DNA of 64,000 nt, from positions 1-64,000 of the forward strand of contig NZ_JANLNV010000064.1 in NCBI RefSeq assembly GCF_025465935.1, in the 5' to 3' direction. The notes beneath the pieces were generated by a model. The model made no database searches, was not told the origin of the DNA, and saw nothing but the letters and a program-made list of their open reading frames with translations. Below are positions 36,436 through 45,967 of the stretch, one piece after another. How positions within the stretch are numbered: position 1 is the first letter of the stretch; every line of letters starts with the position of its first letter. This DNA is from Pseudomonas sp. 7P_10.2_Bac1. GTDB lineage: Bacteria > Pseudomonadota > Gammaproteobacteria > Pseudomonadales > Pseudomonadaceae. The translations under genes were made by a program, and so were the position numbers.

Positions 36436-36807
36436 TTAAATGTTGGCAAAGCGTTGATTCAGGTAGTCGATGATCACTTTGGAGTCGTACATCCAGGTGG
36501 TCTTGCCGTCTTCTTCGATCCGCAGGCATGGCACTTTGATCTTGCCGCCTTGCTCTAGCAAGGTGTTGCGGTCTTGCTCGTTGTTTTTCGCGTCACGCAA
36601 GGCCACGGGAACGTTCAGGCGGCGCAGGTTGCGACGGGTCTTGACGCAGAATGGGCATGCGTGGAACTGATACAGGGTCAGGCTTTTGGCCGCTTGGTCA
36701 ACCTGGGCCTGGGCAGCGGCGGGGCGCTGTTTTTTGCTCGGGCGGGTAATGAAATCCCCGGCAATGATCAATTGACCCAAACCGATACGAAGCGCTTTGA
36801 TAAACAC
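36436..36807 (-). CDS. Glutaredoxin-like membrane-associated protein
   Basis: A 123-residue protein if started at the GTG at 36807 (MFIKALRIGLGQ); another GTG at 36822 is possible. The N-terminal hydrophobic segment (about residues 3-16) could anchor it. The thioredoxin-fold part begins with LTLYQFHACPFCVKTRR, containing the redox CPFC, followed by the cis-proline KVPCLRIEE. It may reduce mixed disulfides. It lies in tandem with folE, separated by a terminator. Confidence 0.85.
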   Translation of the reverse strand: MFIKALRIGLGQLIIAGDFITRPSKKQRPAAAQAQVDQAAKSLTLYQFHACPFCVKTRRNLRRLNVPVALRDAKNNEQDRNTLLEQGGKIKVPCLRIEEDGKTTWMYDSKVIIDYLNQRFANI

Positions 36808-36867
36808 AGTAAAAAGCCTCACGGGCGAATAAATAAAGGTCGAGCTTAGCTCAAAGGCGCGGGCGAA

Positions 36868-36896
36868 AAAAAACCGGCGATGAACGCCGGTTTTTT
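36868..36896. terminator. Bidirectional terminator after folE
   Basis: AAACCGGCG, loop ATGA and CGCCGGTTT flanked by A-runs on the left and T-runs on the right, so it can stop transcription in both directions. It separates folE from the glutaredoxin-like gene. Confidence 0.85.
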
Positions 36897-36905
36897 GTGC
36901 CCGGA

Positions 36906-37451
36906 TCACTTGATCAGGCTGAGAAACTCACTGCGGGTGGCTGCGTTTTCGCGGAACTCACCCAGCATCACCGAGGTGATCATCGAAGAGTTTTGCTTCT
37001 CGACACCACGCATCATCATGCACATGTGTTTGGCTTCAATCACCACGGCAACGCCCAGGGCGCCAGTGACTTGCATCACCGCGTCAGCGATCTGACGGCT
37101 CAGGTTTTCCTGGATCTGCAGGCGACGGGCATACATGTCGACAATACGTGCGACTTTCGACAAGCCCAGTACTTTGCCGCTCGGAATGTAAGCCACGTGA
37201 GCCTTGCCGATAAAGGGCAGCAGGTGGTGTTCGCACAGCGAGTACAACTCGATGTCCTTGACCAGCACCATTTCGCTGTTGTCTGAACTGAACAAGGCAC
37301 CGTTGGTGACTTCTTCAAGGGTCTGCTCATAACCGCGGCAAAGGTATTTCATGGCTTTGGCGGCACGCTTTGGCGTGTCCAGCAGACCTTCACGGGAGAC
37401 GTCTTCGCCAAGCTGACCGAGGATGGCGGTGTAGTTTTGTTCCAGGGACAT
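36906..37451 (-). CDS. folE: GTP cyclohydrolase I
   Basis: A 181-residue enzyme converting GTP to dihydroneopterin triphosphate. Zinc ligands and active site are visible in [22 protein letters not shown] and [16 protein letters not shown]. Start ATG 37451 ([11 protein letters not shown]), rather than the longer frame to 37607. It lies between the glutaredoxin-like and Smr genes. Confidence 0.95.
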   Translation of the reverse strand: MSLEQNYTAILGQLGEDVSREGLLDTPKRAAKAMKYLCRGYEQTLEEVTNGALFSSDNSEMVLVKDIELYSLCEHHLLPFIGKAHVAYIPSGKVLGLSKVARIVDMYARRLQIQENLSRQIADAVMQVTGALGVAVVIEAKHMCMMMRGVEKQNSSMITSVMLGEFRENAATRSEFLSLIK

Positions 37452-37528
37452 TAATCTACCTGTGGGATTTTTCGCAAAGGGCAAGGGTACGGGGGCTGAC
37501 TCGGCGCTGCAAGTGGGACGATGCGCGG

Positions 37529-38086
37529 TTACTCGTCTCGGCCTTCCATCATGGTGCGTTTGAGCATCACATACACCGCGCCGGCACCGCCATGTTTGGC
37601 CTGGCAAGAGCAGAAACCCAGGACTTGAGCGTGTTGACGCAGCCAGGTGTTGACGTGGCTTTTGATCATGGGTTTTTTACCGTCCAGGCGCACGGCCTTG
37701 CCGTGGGTGACGCGGACGCAGCGTACTTCCAGGCGGGTGGCTTCGCCGAGGAACTCCCACAGTGTTTCGCGGGCCTTTTCGACGGTCATGCCGTGCAGGT
37801 CCAGGCTGCCTTCGAAGCTGATCTGGCCCAGCTTGAGTTTGCGCATCTGGCTTTCCTGGACGCCGTCACGTGCCCAGTGCAATTGGTCTTCGGGGCCGAC
37901 ATCAATCACAAATTGGTCTGACAACCCATCTATGATCGTAGTGTTGCTGCGCACAATGGCGTTTTGCCGCAATTTGGCCAGTTGCGCGCGATCAGTCTTG
38001 GGTTTGCCGGTGTCAGCGCGATCGTGTTTGATCGGTTTGACACCGCGAATCTCGTTTTTGAACAGGGAAAAGTCGTCGTCTTGCAT
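37529..38086 (-). CDS. Smr-domain protein (SmrB-like)
   Basis: A 185-residue protein with a charged N-terminal region ([15 protein letters not shown]) and a C-terminal Smr domain beginning [15 protein letters not shown], with the conserved THGKAV loop. E. coli SmrB, which cuts mRNA between collided ribosomes, is similar in size and sits beside prmB and aroC; here prmB is two genes away and aroC a little further, so orthology to SmrB is plausible. The gene starts right after the DUF membrane gene. Confidence 0.87.
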   Translation of the reverse strand: MQDDDFSLFKNEIRGVKPIKHDRADTGKPKTDRAQLAKLRQNAIVRSNTTIIDGLSDQFVIDVGPEDQLHWARDGVQESQMRKLKLGQISFEGSLDLHGMTVEKARETLWEFLGEATRLEVRCVRVTHGKAVRLDGKKPMIKSHVNTWLRQHAQVLGFCSCQAKHGGAGAVYVMLKRTMMEGRDE

Positions 38087-38149
38087 GTCAGCCTCCGCGA
38101 AGGGCGCACAGTTTACCCAAGTCGACGACAATCGGCAGGCTGATGTGCC

Positions 38150-38470
38150 TTAGTCGCGTTTTTTCATCAGATGGGGCGCCATGTTCAAGCCAAACGGCTC
38201 GCGCATGCGCCGACGGCTGCGGCGCCACATCCAGACGCCCAACCAGGTAACCAGTAACCCCGCAATCAGTACCAGCACTGCGGCGGTAGGGTTGGCGTTG
38301 AGGTCACCCAGGGCTGCCGGGTGGCCAATCAGGCTGCTGGCGCCTGCCAATAACACTACAACGCCAGCCAGTGTAATCAGTGCTGCGAGGCTCAGAACCA
38401 GCCACGCACGCCAGTTTCGGTGTTCTTTGGGGCGCAAGCGTCGTGCATCAAAACCATCGGAGATCTTCAT
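38150..38470 (-). CDS. Small inner-membrane protein, function unknown
   Basis: A 106-residue protein with two predicted transmembrane helices (residues 24-45 and 63-83) and arginine-rich flanks (RRSRRRMREP). No recognised family. It is 63 bases upstream of the Smr gene on the same strand and may be co-transcribed. Confidence that it is real rests on its length, good codon pattern and membrane profile. Confidence 0.7.
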   Translation of the reverse strand: MKISDGFDARRLRPKEHRNWRAWLVLSLAALITLAGVVVLLAGASSLIGHPAALGDLNANPTAAVLVLIAGLLVTWLGVWMWRRSRRRMREPFGLNMAPHLMKKRD

Positions 38471-38614
38471 TCCGATTTTTCCTTATTGGGTATCGGCCCT
38501 TCAGACAGGAACATGGGCGGGTTGTTCCTGAGGTGCTCTTAAATCGGCGTTCAAGCAAGCGTACAGCAAGGTTGCAGATAGGCGGTCGCAGGGTGCCGCC
38601 TATCAGTGGCGGGC

Positions 38615-39205
38615 TCAGATCAGATTTTGAGTCCGGGTCAGGCTGGCGAAGTTGTCATTCATGATCGCCATTTCAGTTCTCTGTACGTCTGCCGCGCTGA
38701 TGACGCCGTTGGCGGTCGGCAGGTCGCGGGTCGCGCAGGCGTCTTCGACCAGGGTGCAGCGAAAGCCATAGTCCTTGGCCGCGCGAACGGTAGTACTGAC
38801 GCTGGAGTGGCTCATGAAGCCGCAGACGATCAAATCCAGAGGGCCGAGTTTTTCCAGCGCGCGTTGCAGGCCGGTGTCGTTGAAGGCGTTGGGCATGCGC
38901 TTCTCGATGATCACCTCGTCACCGATTGGCTCAAGGCCGGTGATGAACTCGCCGCGCGGACCTTGGGGGTCGAACAGCCCGCCGACGGTGCCCAGGTGGC
39001 GAACATGCACCACGGGGCGCTTGGCCTTGCGGGCAGCTTCCAGCAGCTTGGCGATGTTGGCCGTCGCCGCGTCCATCCCGGACAGTGCCAGCGGGCCGCT
39101 CAGGTATTCGTTTTGCGCATCGATGATCAGCAGGCTGGCATTGCTCAGATTAGCTGCGGCATAACCACGCCCAGTGAGTTGAAACATCGTCTTTAAAGCG
39201 GACAT
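38615..39205 (-). CDS. Isochorismatase-like cysteine hydrolase family protein
   Basis: A 196-residue alpha/beta hydrolase of the isochorismatase superfamily. The catalytic Asp is in SLLIIDAQNEYL and the lysine in VIIEKRMPNAF. The segment where the nucleophilic cysteine normally stands reads GFMSHSSVSTTVRAA, with serine at that position. This may be a cysteine-less (EntB-like) or altered enzyme. The start is ATG 39205. Substrate unknown. Confidence 0.8.
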   Translation of the reverse strand: MSALKTMFQLTGRGYAAANLSNASLLIIDAQNEYLSGPLALSGMDAATANIAKLLEAARKAKRPVVHVRHLGTVGGLFDPQGPRGEFITGLEPIGDEVIIEKRMPNAFNDTGLQRALEKLGPLDLIVCGFMSHSSVSTTVRAAKDYGFRCTLVEDACATRDLPTANGVISAADVQRTEMAIMNDNFASLTRTQNLI

Positions 39206-39479
39206 TCGGGGGCTCCTTTGAGTGGGGCTTTTGCGACATTCTCCACTGGCAGAGCGTTTATGTGAATGGCTAGTCGTGTAAGCCACGTCGTTGTTGGCCT
39301 ACAGCGATGTCAAGAAAGATTGCATGCGCGCATAAACCTACGAAATGTAACGATTTTAAGATTTTTACAATGTATTTCGACGAACAGAAATCTGCGCCCT
39401 CGATGACCTCTGGGCACAACTTTGGCCGCGTCGGAAATTGGCTGTTAGAATCGTGGGTCGATTTAGAGGAGTAAGACCG

Positions 39480-40388
39480 TTGATCACTTCCCGACTGCGC
39501 ACACTGCGTGACCATATTCGCTGGGCCGTTAGCCATTTTCACAGGGAAGATCTGTTTTTTGGCCATGGCACCGACAACGCCTGGGACGAGGCCCGTCAGT
39601 TGGTGTTGGGCGCGTTGAATCTGCCATGGGAAATTGCTGACAGTTACCTCGATTGCCGCCTCGAAGACGACGAGCTGGTAAATCTTCAACTTTTGCTCAA
39701 GCGCCGCATTGAAGAGCGCGTGCCGACCGCTTACTTGCTGGGCGAGGCGTGGTTCTGCGGCATGTCGTTTATTGTCGATGAGCGCGTGCTGATTCCGCGT
39801 TCACCGATCGGTGAGTTGATCGAAAAACGCTTCGAGCCTTGGTTGGCCGCCGAGCCTGCACGGATTCTTGACCTGTGCACCGGCTCGGGTTGCATCGGTA
39901 TCGCGTGCGCCGATGAGTTCCAGAACGCCGAGGTGGTGCTGGCTGACCTGTCGTTTGAAGCGTTGGAAGTGGCCAATCAGAACATTGAGCGCCACGGTGT
40001 GGATGAGCGCGTGTACACGGTGCAGGGCGATGGCTTCGACAGTTTGCCTGGCCAGCGTTTTGACCTGATCGTGTCGAACCCTCCGTATGTAGACGCTGAA
40101 GATTTCGCCGATATGCCTGCTGAGTATCAGCATGAGCCCGAGCTGGGGCTGGCCTGCGGGGAAGACGGTTTGAACCTGGTTCGCCGGATGTTGGCCGAAG
40201 CTGCTGATCACCTGACCGAAAAAGGCTTGTTGATTGTTGAGGTGGGCAACAGCCAGGTGCACGTCCAAGCACTGTACCCGGAAGTGGATTTTGCCTGGCT
40301 TGACTTTGAACGGGGCGGCCACGGCGTGTTTATGCTGACCGCTGAGCAGTGCCGCGAGCATCAGGCGCTGTTTGCTGCACGCGTTTAA
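39480..40388 (+). CDS. prmB: Ribosomal protein uL3 glutamine methyltransferase
   Basis: A 302-residue SAM-dependent methyltransferase. The SAM-binding loop is [17 protein letters not shown] and the glutamine-binding motif [10 protein letters not shown]. The N-terminal helical domain begins [12 protein letters not shown] chose the TTG at 39480 because GAGGAG lies eight bases upstream. In E. coli it modifies Gln150 of uL3; the length (302) fits PrmB rather than PrmC. Divergent from the isochorismatase-like gene. Confidence 0.92.
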   Translation: MITSRLRTLRDHIRWAVSHFHREDLFFGHGTDNAWDEARQLVLGALNLPWEIADSYLDCRLEDDELVNLQLLLKRRIEERVPTAYLLGEAWFCGMSFIVDERVLIPRSPIGELIEKRFEPWLAAEPARILDLCTGSGCIGIACADEFQNAEVVLADLSFEALEVANQNIERHGVDERVYTVQGDGFDSLPGQRFDLIVSNPPYVDAEDFADMPAEYQHEPELGLACGEDGLNLVRRMLAEAADHLTEKGLLIVEVGNSQVHVQALYPEVDFAWLDFERGGHGVFMLTAEQCREHQALFAARV

Positions 40389-40426
40389 AGGGTGGAACCC
40401 GGCAGGCACTGCCAGTGTGCCTGCCT

Positions 40427-41218
40427 TCAGCGATGGGTGGCGATCCAGATCAATAATCCGGCCTGAAACACGGCAAACGCCACCAGGCAGGTGATGGTAA
40501 AGCGCAAGCCAGTGTCTTCGCGCTGGAACTTGCTGATCTTTTCATCTTTTTCGCGCAGTTTCTGTTCTTGTTCCTGCAGGTGCTGCTCGGCCTGCTGGAG
40601 CATCTGGGCGGCGTCGAGGATCTCGATAAACTGAATTTTTTCGTTGTTCCAGGTGTTGTACAAGTCAGCAGCCAGACCCGCTTCAATCCGCGCCTTGCGA
40701 TGCAGAGCATCTTCATAGACCACATCAAACCCTTGGGTGCGCAGGCAGTGATCGCGGCGCAGGCGCATGTCTTCGTGCAGGGCGTCCTTGGTCGGCAGGT
40801 CCAGGCTGTCAAAGCGATAGCGCGACGCTCTTTTTTGTATCCATTGTGCGGCCTGGGCCATGAGAAAGCGCCCGATCCCCCGATTCAATGGCTCTACCAG
40901 CAGGCCTCGTTCGGGGCTGATGTTCACGCGCTGGGTGCTGTGGTCCAGCCACACATCAAGTTGGTTCTGCTCTTTGCGCAGGTGTTGTCCGGGCAACGAA
41001 ACGCTCAGACGAAGCAGGCTCAGTTCTTTATTGTGACGTTCGGCATAGCCGAACTGGACGAACCGTAAAGGCCGCGCGCCGGTGCTGCGATCGGTTGGCA
41101 ACGGTGCCAGACGCAGCATTTTGAAATGCTCGGGCTGCACATCAGCCCAAGGCCGCGGCGGTACCTCGGGCGTTGCCGACTCGGGTGAGTCGGCCGGTTG
41201 TGTTGGGGTGTCGCTCAT
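40427..41218 (-). CDS. Hypothetical coiled-coil membrane protein
   Basis: A 263-residue protein not recognised by family. The first 30 residues are Pro/Ser/Glu-rich. A central region contains SLLRLSVSLPGQHLRK and GRFLMAQAAQWIQKR. A coiled coil (about residues 205-240, AEQHLQEQEQKLREKDEKIS) precedes one C-terminal helix (ITCLVAFAVFQAGLLIWIA) that would tail-anchor it in the membrane. The start at 41218 follows a clear ATG. It lies convergent to prmB and 59 bases downstream of the hydrolase gene. Confidence 0.7.
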   Translation of the reverse strand: MSDTPTQPADSPESATPEVPPRPWADVQPEHFKMLRLAPLPTDRSTGARPLRFVQFGYAERHNKELSLLRLSVSLPGQHLRKEQNQLDVWLDHSTQRVNISPERGLLVEPLNRGIGRFLMAQAAQWIQKRASRYRFDSLDLPTKDALHEDMRLRRDHCLRTQGFDVVYEDALHRKARIEAGLAADLYNTWNNEKIQFIEILDAAQMLQQAEQHLQEQEQKLREKDEKISKFQREDTGLRFTITCLVAFAVFQAGLLIWIATHR

Positions 41219-41277
41219 AACGGCAGAATCCTGTGCAAGCCCGGTATGTCGGCTCAATTCAGACGGCCGACAATGAC

Positions 41278-42279
41278 TTATCGGCCGTTATGCGCAGGAC
41301 TGGAGGGCTGACTGGCATTCACTTTTGCGATAAAGCGCACAATCCGGTCACCGACTTCACCTGCGAGGCGCTGGTTCGGGTCGTTGTAGGACAGTACCTG
41401 GCGCTTCATGTCCATGGGCACAATGCGCATCACGTGGTTCATGCCATGTACCAGGGTCAGGGAGGCGTCCGGTTTGGCGGCTTTAAGCAGGCGTGCATCC
41501 TTGACGTCGACCTGAATGTCATGGGTGCCCTGAATGATCATGGCCGGCATCTTCAACGCAGCAAAAGCTTTGGCCGGGTTGTAGCGCAGCAGGCTGATCA
41601 GGTATGGCTGCACGCTCGGGCGAAAAATCGCTTCAAGGCCCGGCGGCACGTTGTCGTCGGTGTGTCCGGCTTCCAGGCTGCTGATCAGTTCAAGGCTGCT
41701 TTTGAGCAGGGCAGGCGGCAGGTTGTTGCGTTGCAGTTGCTCGCGCAGCACTTGACCGACCGGGCGCCCGGAACCTGCAATGGAGATCACCCCAGCGGCT
41801 TCGATGCGCGGTGCGGCCAGGGTTGCGATCAGTGCGCCTTCACTGTGCCCCAGCAGAAACACTTTGCCAAAACGCGGGTCTGCCTTGAGCTTTTCGCCCC
41901 AGGCCACGGCATCGTTGACGTATTGATCCAGGCTCAACTGCCGCTCATCCGGCCCGGCAGGCTGGCTTTGGGCAATGCCGCGTTTGTCGAAGCGAACGCT
42001 GGCAATGTTGTTTTGCGCCAGGCGCCAGGCGAGTTTTTTCAAACTGTCATTGCGCCCGCCAATCGGATTGTTGCCATCGCGATCAGTGGGGCCTGAGCCC
42101 GCAATGAGCAGCACCACCGGCACTGGCTTGTCACTTTTTGGCAACACCAACGAGCCATAAAGAGTGCCGGACCCGGTATCCAGCTCAATGGGGCGCAACA
42201 AGACGTTGGACTGAATAGCCGCAAAGGCCTGAGTACCAAACAGGGTTAGAAGCAGAAGGAGTATTCGCAGCATCGTCAC
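41278..42279 (-). CDS. Secreted alpha/beta hydrolase (S33-like)
   Basis: A 333-residue hydrolase with a signal peptide (MLRILLLLLTLFGTQAFAA). The oxyanion region is LLIAGSGPTDRDG, the nucleophile elbow GHSEGA and the catalytic histidine HGMNHVMRI, with an aspartate in IQGTHDIQVD. A dienelactone-hydrolase/acyl-thioesterase-like lid is present. Periplasmic location is inferred from the signal peptide. Substrate unknown. Confidence 0.85.
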   Translation of the reverse strand: MTMLRILLLLLTLFGTQAFAAIQSNVLLRPIELDTGSGTLYGSLVLPKSDKPVPVVLLIAGSGPTDRDGNNPIGGRNDSLKKLAWRLAQNNIASVRFDKRGIAQSQPAGPDERQLSLDQYVNDAVAWGEKLKADPRFGKVFLLGHSEGALIATLAAPRIEAAGVISIAGSGRPVGQVLREQLQRNNLPPALLKSSLELISSLEAGHTDDNVPPGLEAIFRPSVQPYLISLLRYNPAKAFAALKMPAMIIQGTHDIQVDVKDARLLKAAKPDASLTLVHGMNHVMRIVPMDMKRQVLSYNDPNQRLAGEVGDRIVRFIAKVNASQPSSPAHNGR

Positions 42280-42418
42280 GCCATCATTGTTTAAAGTGCC
42301 GGTCGCACAAAACCGGATGAGTAAGGTTGGAGGATGAACTACAGAGGCAGCCTGCGTATACTGGCGCGCTTAGTTATCCAAGCTTAGTTTATAGGCTGAT
42401 TTTCACGGAGCTCCCTGA

Positions 42419-43510
42419 ATGTCCGGCAATACCTTCGGCAAGCTGTTCACTGTTACCACCGCAGGCGAAAGCCATGGTCCGGCGTTGGTCGCTATTGTAG
42501 ATGGCTGTCCACCCGGGCTCGAGCTGTCTCTTGAAGACCTGCAACGTGACCTGGACCGCCGCAAACCGGGTACTAGCCGCCATACCACACAGCGTCAGGA
42601 AGCCGACGAAGTCGAGATTCTATCCGGTGTGTTTGAAGGCCGCACCACAGGCTGCGCCATCGGTTTGTTGATCCGCAATACCGATCAGAAGTCCAAGGAC
42701 TATTCGGCGATCAAGGACTTGTTCCGTCCGGCCCACGCCGACTATACCTACCATCACAAGTACGGCGAACGCGATTATCGCGGAGGCGGGCGCAGTTCTG
42801 CACGTGAAACTGCCATGCGGGTAGCCGCAGGAGCCATCGCGAAAAAATACCTGGCTACCCAGGGCATCGTGATTCGCGGGTACATGAGCCAGTTGGGCCC
42901 GATTGAAATCCCGTTCAAGACTTGGGATTCGGTGGAAGAAAACGCCTTTTTCAGCCCCGATCCCGACAAAGTGCCAGAACTTGAGGCCTACATGGATCAA
43001 CTGCGTCGTGATCAGGATTCCGTGGGCGCGAAAATCACCGTGGTCGCCGAGGGCGTGATTCCTGGTTTGGGCGAGCCTATTTTTGATCGGCTGGATGCCG
43101 ACCTGGCTCACGCATTGATGAGCATCAACGCGGTCAAGGGCATCGAGATCGGCGCCGGCTTTGCCAGCGTTGCCCAGCGCGGAACCGAGCACCGTGACGA
43201 ATTGACCCCCCAAGGCTTCCTAAGCAACAACGCGGGCGGCATTCTGGGTGGTATCTCGTCAGGCCAGCCGATTGTTGCGCACCTGGCGCTCAAGCCAACG
43301 TCCAGCATCACCACGCCGGGTCGCTCTATTGATAAAGAGGGCAATCCGGTGGACGTCATCACCAAGGGGCGTCATGACCCGTGTGTGGGCATTCGTGCAA
43401 CCCCGATTGCCGAAGCCATGATGGCCATCGTGCTGATGGACCACTTGCTGCGCCACCGCGGGCAAAACGCTGATGTGCGCGTGAGCACGCCTGTATTGGG
43501 TCAGCTGTGA
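42419..43510 (+). CDS. aroC: Chorismate synthase
   Basis: A 363-residue FMN-dependent enzyme that makes chorismate from EPSP. All three family signatures are visible: [18 protein letters not shown] at the N terminus, the central [12 protein letters not shown] and [16 protein letters not shown], and [17 protein letters not shown] near the end. The ATG at 42419 follows GGAG. It begins a run aroC-MFS-mtnB-mtnD-mtnC on the + strand. Confidence 0.96.
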   Translation: MSGNTFGKLFTVTTAGESHGPALVAIVDGCPPGLELSLEDLQRDLDRRKPGTSRHTTQRQEADEVEILSGVFEGRTTGCAIGLLIRNTDQKSKDYSAIKDLFRPAHADYTYHHKYGERDYRGGGRSSARETAMRVAAGAIAKKYLATQGIVIRGYMSQLGPIEIPFKTWDSVEENAFFSPDPDKVPELEAYMDQLRRDQDSVGAKITVVAEGVIPGLGEPIFDRLDADLAHALMSINAVKGIEIGAGFASVAQRGTEHRDELTPQGFLSNNAGGILGGISSGQPIVAHLALKPTSSITTPGRSIDKEGNPVDVITKGRHDPCVGIRATPIAEAMMAIVLMDHLLRHRGQNADVRVSTPVLGQL

Positions 43511-43544
43511 TTCAGTGGCCGTTGAGCGCCATGGTCTGACGACG

Positions 43545-44693
43545 ATGGCGCCTCTTCCTTACTGGCGTTTGTCAGGGTTCTACCTTTTTTACTTCGCATT
43601 ACTCGGTGCTACAGCGCCTTTTCTGGCGCTGTACTTCCATCACCTCGGTTTTTCCAGTGCGCGTATCGGCGAGTTGGTCGCCATTCCGATGCTGATGCGC
43701 TGCGTAGCCCCCAACCTGTGGGGCTGGTTGGGGGACTACACCGGCAAGCGCCTGCTGATCGTAAGGCTGGGGGCGTTTTGTACCTTGCTCGGTTTCAGCC
43801 TGATCTTCATCAGCAAGAGCTACGCTTGGCTGGCGTTGGTCATGGCATTGCATGCGTTCTTTTGGCACGCCGTGCTGCCGCAGTTTGAAGTCATTACCTT
43901 CGCCCACCTGCGCGAACAGCCCGAGCGTTATAGCCAGGTGCGGTTGTGGGGGTCGATCGGGTTTATTCTCACCGTGGTCATTCTAGGGCGTCTGTTTGAA
44001 GGGCTGAGCCTGGACATTTACCCGGTAGCGCTGGTGGTGATCATGGCCGGCATTGTGTTGTGCAGCCTGTGGGTGCCCAATGCGCAACCTTCCAGCCAGG
44101 GCCGAAAACCACTCGAAGGCGGCTTTTTCAAGCAATTGCGCAGCCCCGGCGTGCTGGCTTTTTACGTCACCGTTGCGCTGATGCAAATGAGTCATGGCCC
44201 GTATTACACCTTTATCACTTTGCACCTTGAAGACTTGGGCTACAGCCGCGCCGTGATCGGCATGCTGTGGGCCTTGGGGGTGGTGGCCGAAGTATTGATG
44301 TTCCTGGCCATGCGCCGCATTTTGCTGACGTTCTCGGTGCGTCGCGTGTTGATGGCCAGCTTTGCCCTGGCTGCCTTGCGCTGGCTTATGCTGGGATCGT
44401 TTGCCGAATATCTGTGGGTGTTGCTGCTGGCGCAGTTGCTTCACGCAGCCACTTTCGGCAGTTTCCATGCGTCTGCCATGAGTTTCGTGCAGCGCAGTTT
44501 TGGCCCCGGTCAGCAAGGGCAGGGGCAGGCGCTGTACGCCACTCTCGCCGGTATGGGCGGGGCGGCTGGCGCCTTGTATGCCGGTTACAGCTGGAACACC
44601 CTCGGGCCGACTATCACCTTTAGTATTGCAAGCCTCGCAGCACTGGCTGCAGCCGTTATCATCGCTACTCGACTGCAAGAGGACAGGGCATGA
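43545..44693 (+). CDS. MFS transporter, phenylpropionate/nucleoside-symporter-like
   Basis: A 382-residue twelve-helix MFS protein of the MFS_1-like / HcaT group (FYLFYFALLGATAPFLALYF at the N terminus, GWLGDYTGKRL in loop 2-3). I take ATG 43545 (MAPLPYWRLSG). It begins 34 bases after aroC and overlaps mtnB by four bases at its end. The linked mtn genes suggest a possible methylthioribose- or sulfur-metabolite role, but the family is mostly for aromatic acids. Confidence 0.85.
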   Translation: MAPLPYWRLSGFYLFYFALLGATAPFLALYFHHLGFSSARIGELVAIPMLMRCVAPNLWGWLGDYTGKRLLIVRLGAFCTLLGFSLIFISKSYAWLALVMALHAFFWHAVLPQFEVITFAHLREQPERYSQVRLWGSIGFILTVVILGRLFEGLSLDIYPVALVVIMAGIVLCSLWVPNAQPSSQGRKPLEGGFFKQLRSPGVLAFYVTVALMQMSHGPYYTFITLHLEDLGYSRAVIGMLWALGVVAEVLMFLAMRRILLTFSVRRVLMASFALAALRWLMLGSFAEYLWVLLLAQLLHAATFGSFHASAMSFVQRSFGPGQQGQGQALYATLAGMGGAAGALYAGYSWNTLGPTITFSIASLAALAAAVIIATRLQEDRA

Positions 44694-45310
44694 GCCTTAC
44701 CCGTGAACACTTGAGCCTGGAAATCATTGAAGCCGGGCGTTTTTTATATGGCCGCGGCTGGTCGCCGGCCACCAGCAGCAACTATTCGGCTCGGCTATCG
44801 GCCAGCGAAGCGCTGCTGACGGTCTCCGGCAAGCACAAAGGCCAGTTGGGCATGGACGATGTACTGGCCACGGATTTGTCAGGCAATAGTCTGGAACCTG
44901 GCAAGAAGCCATCTGCAGAAACGCTGTTGCACACTCAGCTTTACAGCTGGCGCCCGGAGATCGGAGCGGTGTTGCATACGCATTCGGTGAATGCCACGGT
45001 GTTGTCGCGTTTGACGCCCGGTGACAGCATCGAGTTTGAAGATTACGAGCTGCAAAAGGCCTTCAGTGGCATTTCGACTCATGAGTCGAAGGTGCTGGTG
45101 CCGATTTTTGACAATGACCAGGACATCGAGCGTCTCGCTGCCAAGGTTCAGCCGTGGCTGGATGCGCACCCTGACTGTGTGGGCTATCTGATTCGCGGCC
45201 ATGGCTTGTATACCTGGGGGGCGCGCATGAGCGATGCCTTGCGGCAGATCGAAGCCTTCGAGTTTCTATTTGAATGTGAGCTGAAAACTCGCGCCGTGCT
45301 CAACCGTTAA
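44690..45310 (+). CDS. mtnB: Methylthioribulose-1-phosphate dehydratase
   Basis: A 206-residue class II aldolase-like zinc enzyme of the methionine salvage pathway. Zinc-site histidines are in VLHTHSVNATVL and the C-terminal LIRGHGLYTWG. It dehydrates methylthioribulose-1-P to the diketone that MtnC acts on. The start overlaps the MFS stop by four bases. mtnD follows after about 100 bases. Confidence 0.93.
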   Translation: MSLTREHLSLEIIEAGRFLYGRGWSPATSSNYSARLSASEALLTVSGKHKGQLGMDDVLATDLSGNSLEPGKKPSAETLLHTQLYSWRPEIGAVLHTHSVNATVLSRLTPGDSIEFEDYELQKAFSGISTHESKVLVPIFDNDQDIERLAAKVQPWLDAHPDCVGYLIRGHGLYTWGARMSDALRQIEAFEFLFECELKTRAVLNR

Positions 45311-45412
45311 CGCTGACTTCACTTCGAAGAAGCTCACCGCCTGATTAGAACGGTCTGCCTGAACTGCCTGGAAAAGGCCGAAAGTGCACGCCGAAGCTGA
45401 GGAACTAGATCC

Positions 45413-45958
45413 ATGAGCAGCCTTTCCGTTTACCACGTGTCGAGCCCTGATCTACCGAACAAGGTATTGACCCACGTCGATGACATCGCCTCCACGCTGG
45501 CCGAGCAGGGTGTTCGCTTTGAACGCTGGCAGGCCGCTGTGCCGATCCAGCCAGGCGCCAGCCAGGAAGAAGTCATCAACGCTTATCGCACGCAGATTGA
45601 CCGTCTGATGACAGAGCACGGCTATGTGACCGTCGATGTGATCAGCCTGAACAGCGATCACCCACAAAAAGCCGAGTTGCGCGCCAAGTTCCTCGATGAA
45701 CACCGTCATGGCGAAGATGAAGTGCGTTTCTTCGTTGCTGGTCGTGGGCTCTTTACCCTGCACATCGACGACTATGTGTATGCAGTGCTGTGTGAAAAAA
45801 ACGATCTGATCTCAGTCCCGGCGGGCACTCCGCACTGGTTTGACATGGGTGAGCATCCGCATTTCGTGGCCATTCGCCTGTTCAACAACCCTGAAGGCTG
45901 GGTTGCCAATTTCACCGGTGAAGACATCGCCAACCGTTTCCCGCGCCTGGAAGACTAA
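45413..45958 (+). CDS. mtnD: Acireductone dioxygenase
   Basis: A 181-residue cupin. The metal ligands are in EHRHGEDEVRFFVAGRGLF (His, His, Glu) and GTPHWFDMG (His), with the FE/Ni centre typical of ARD. It cleaves the acireductone to the keto-acid of methionine plus formate. mtnC follows after nine bases. Confidence 0.95.
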   Translation: MSSLSVYHVSSPDLPNKVLTHVDDIASTLAEQGVRFERWQAAVPIQPGASQEEVINAYRTQIDRLMTEHGYVTVDVISLNSDHPQKAELRAKFLDEHRHGEDEVRFFVAGRGLFTLHIDDYVYAVLCEKNDLISVPAGTPHWFDMGEHPHFVAIRLFNNPEGWVANFTGEDIANRFPRLED

Positions 45959-45967
45959 GGAATCTCT

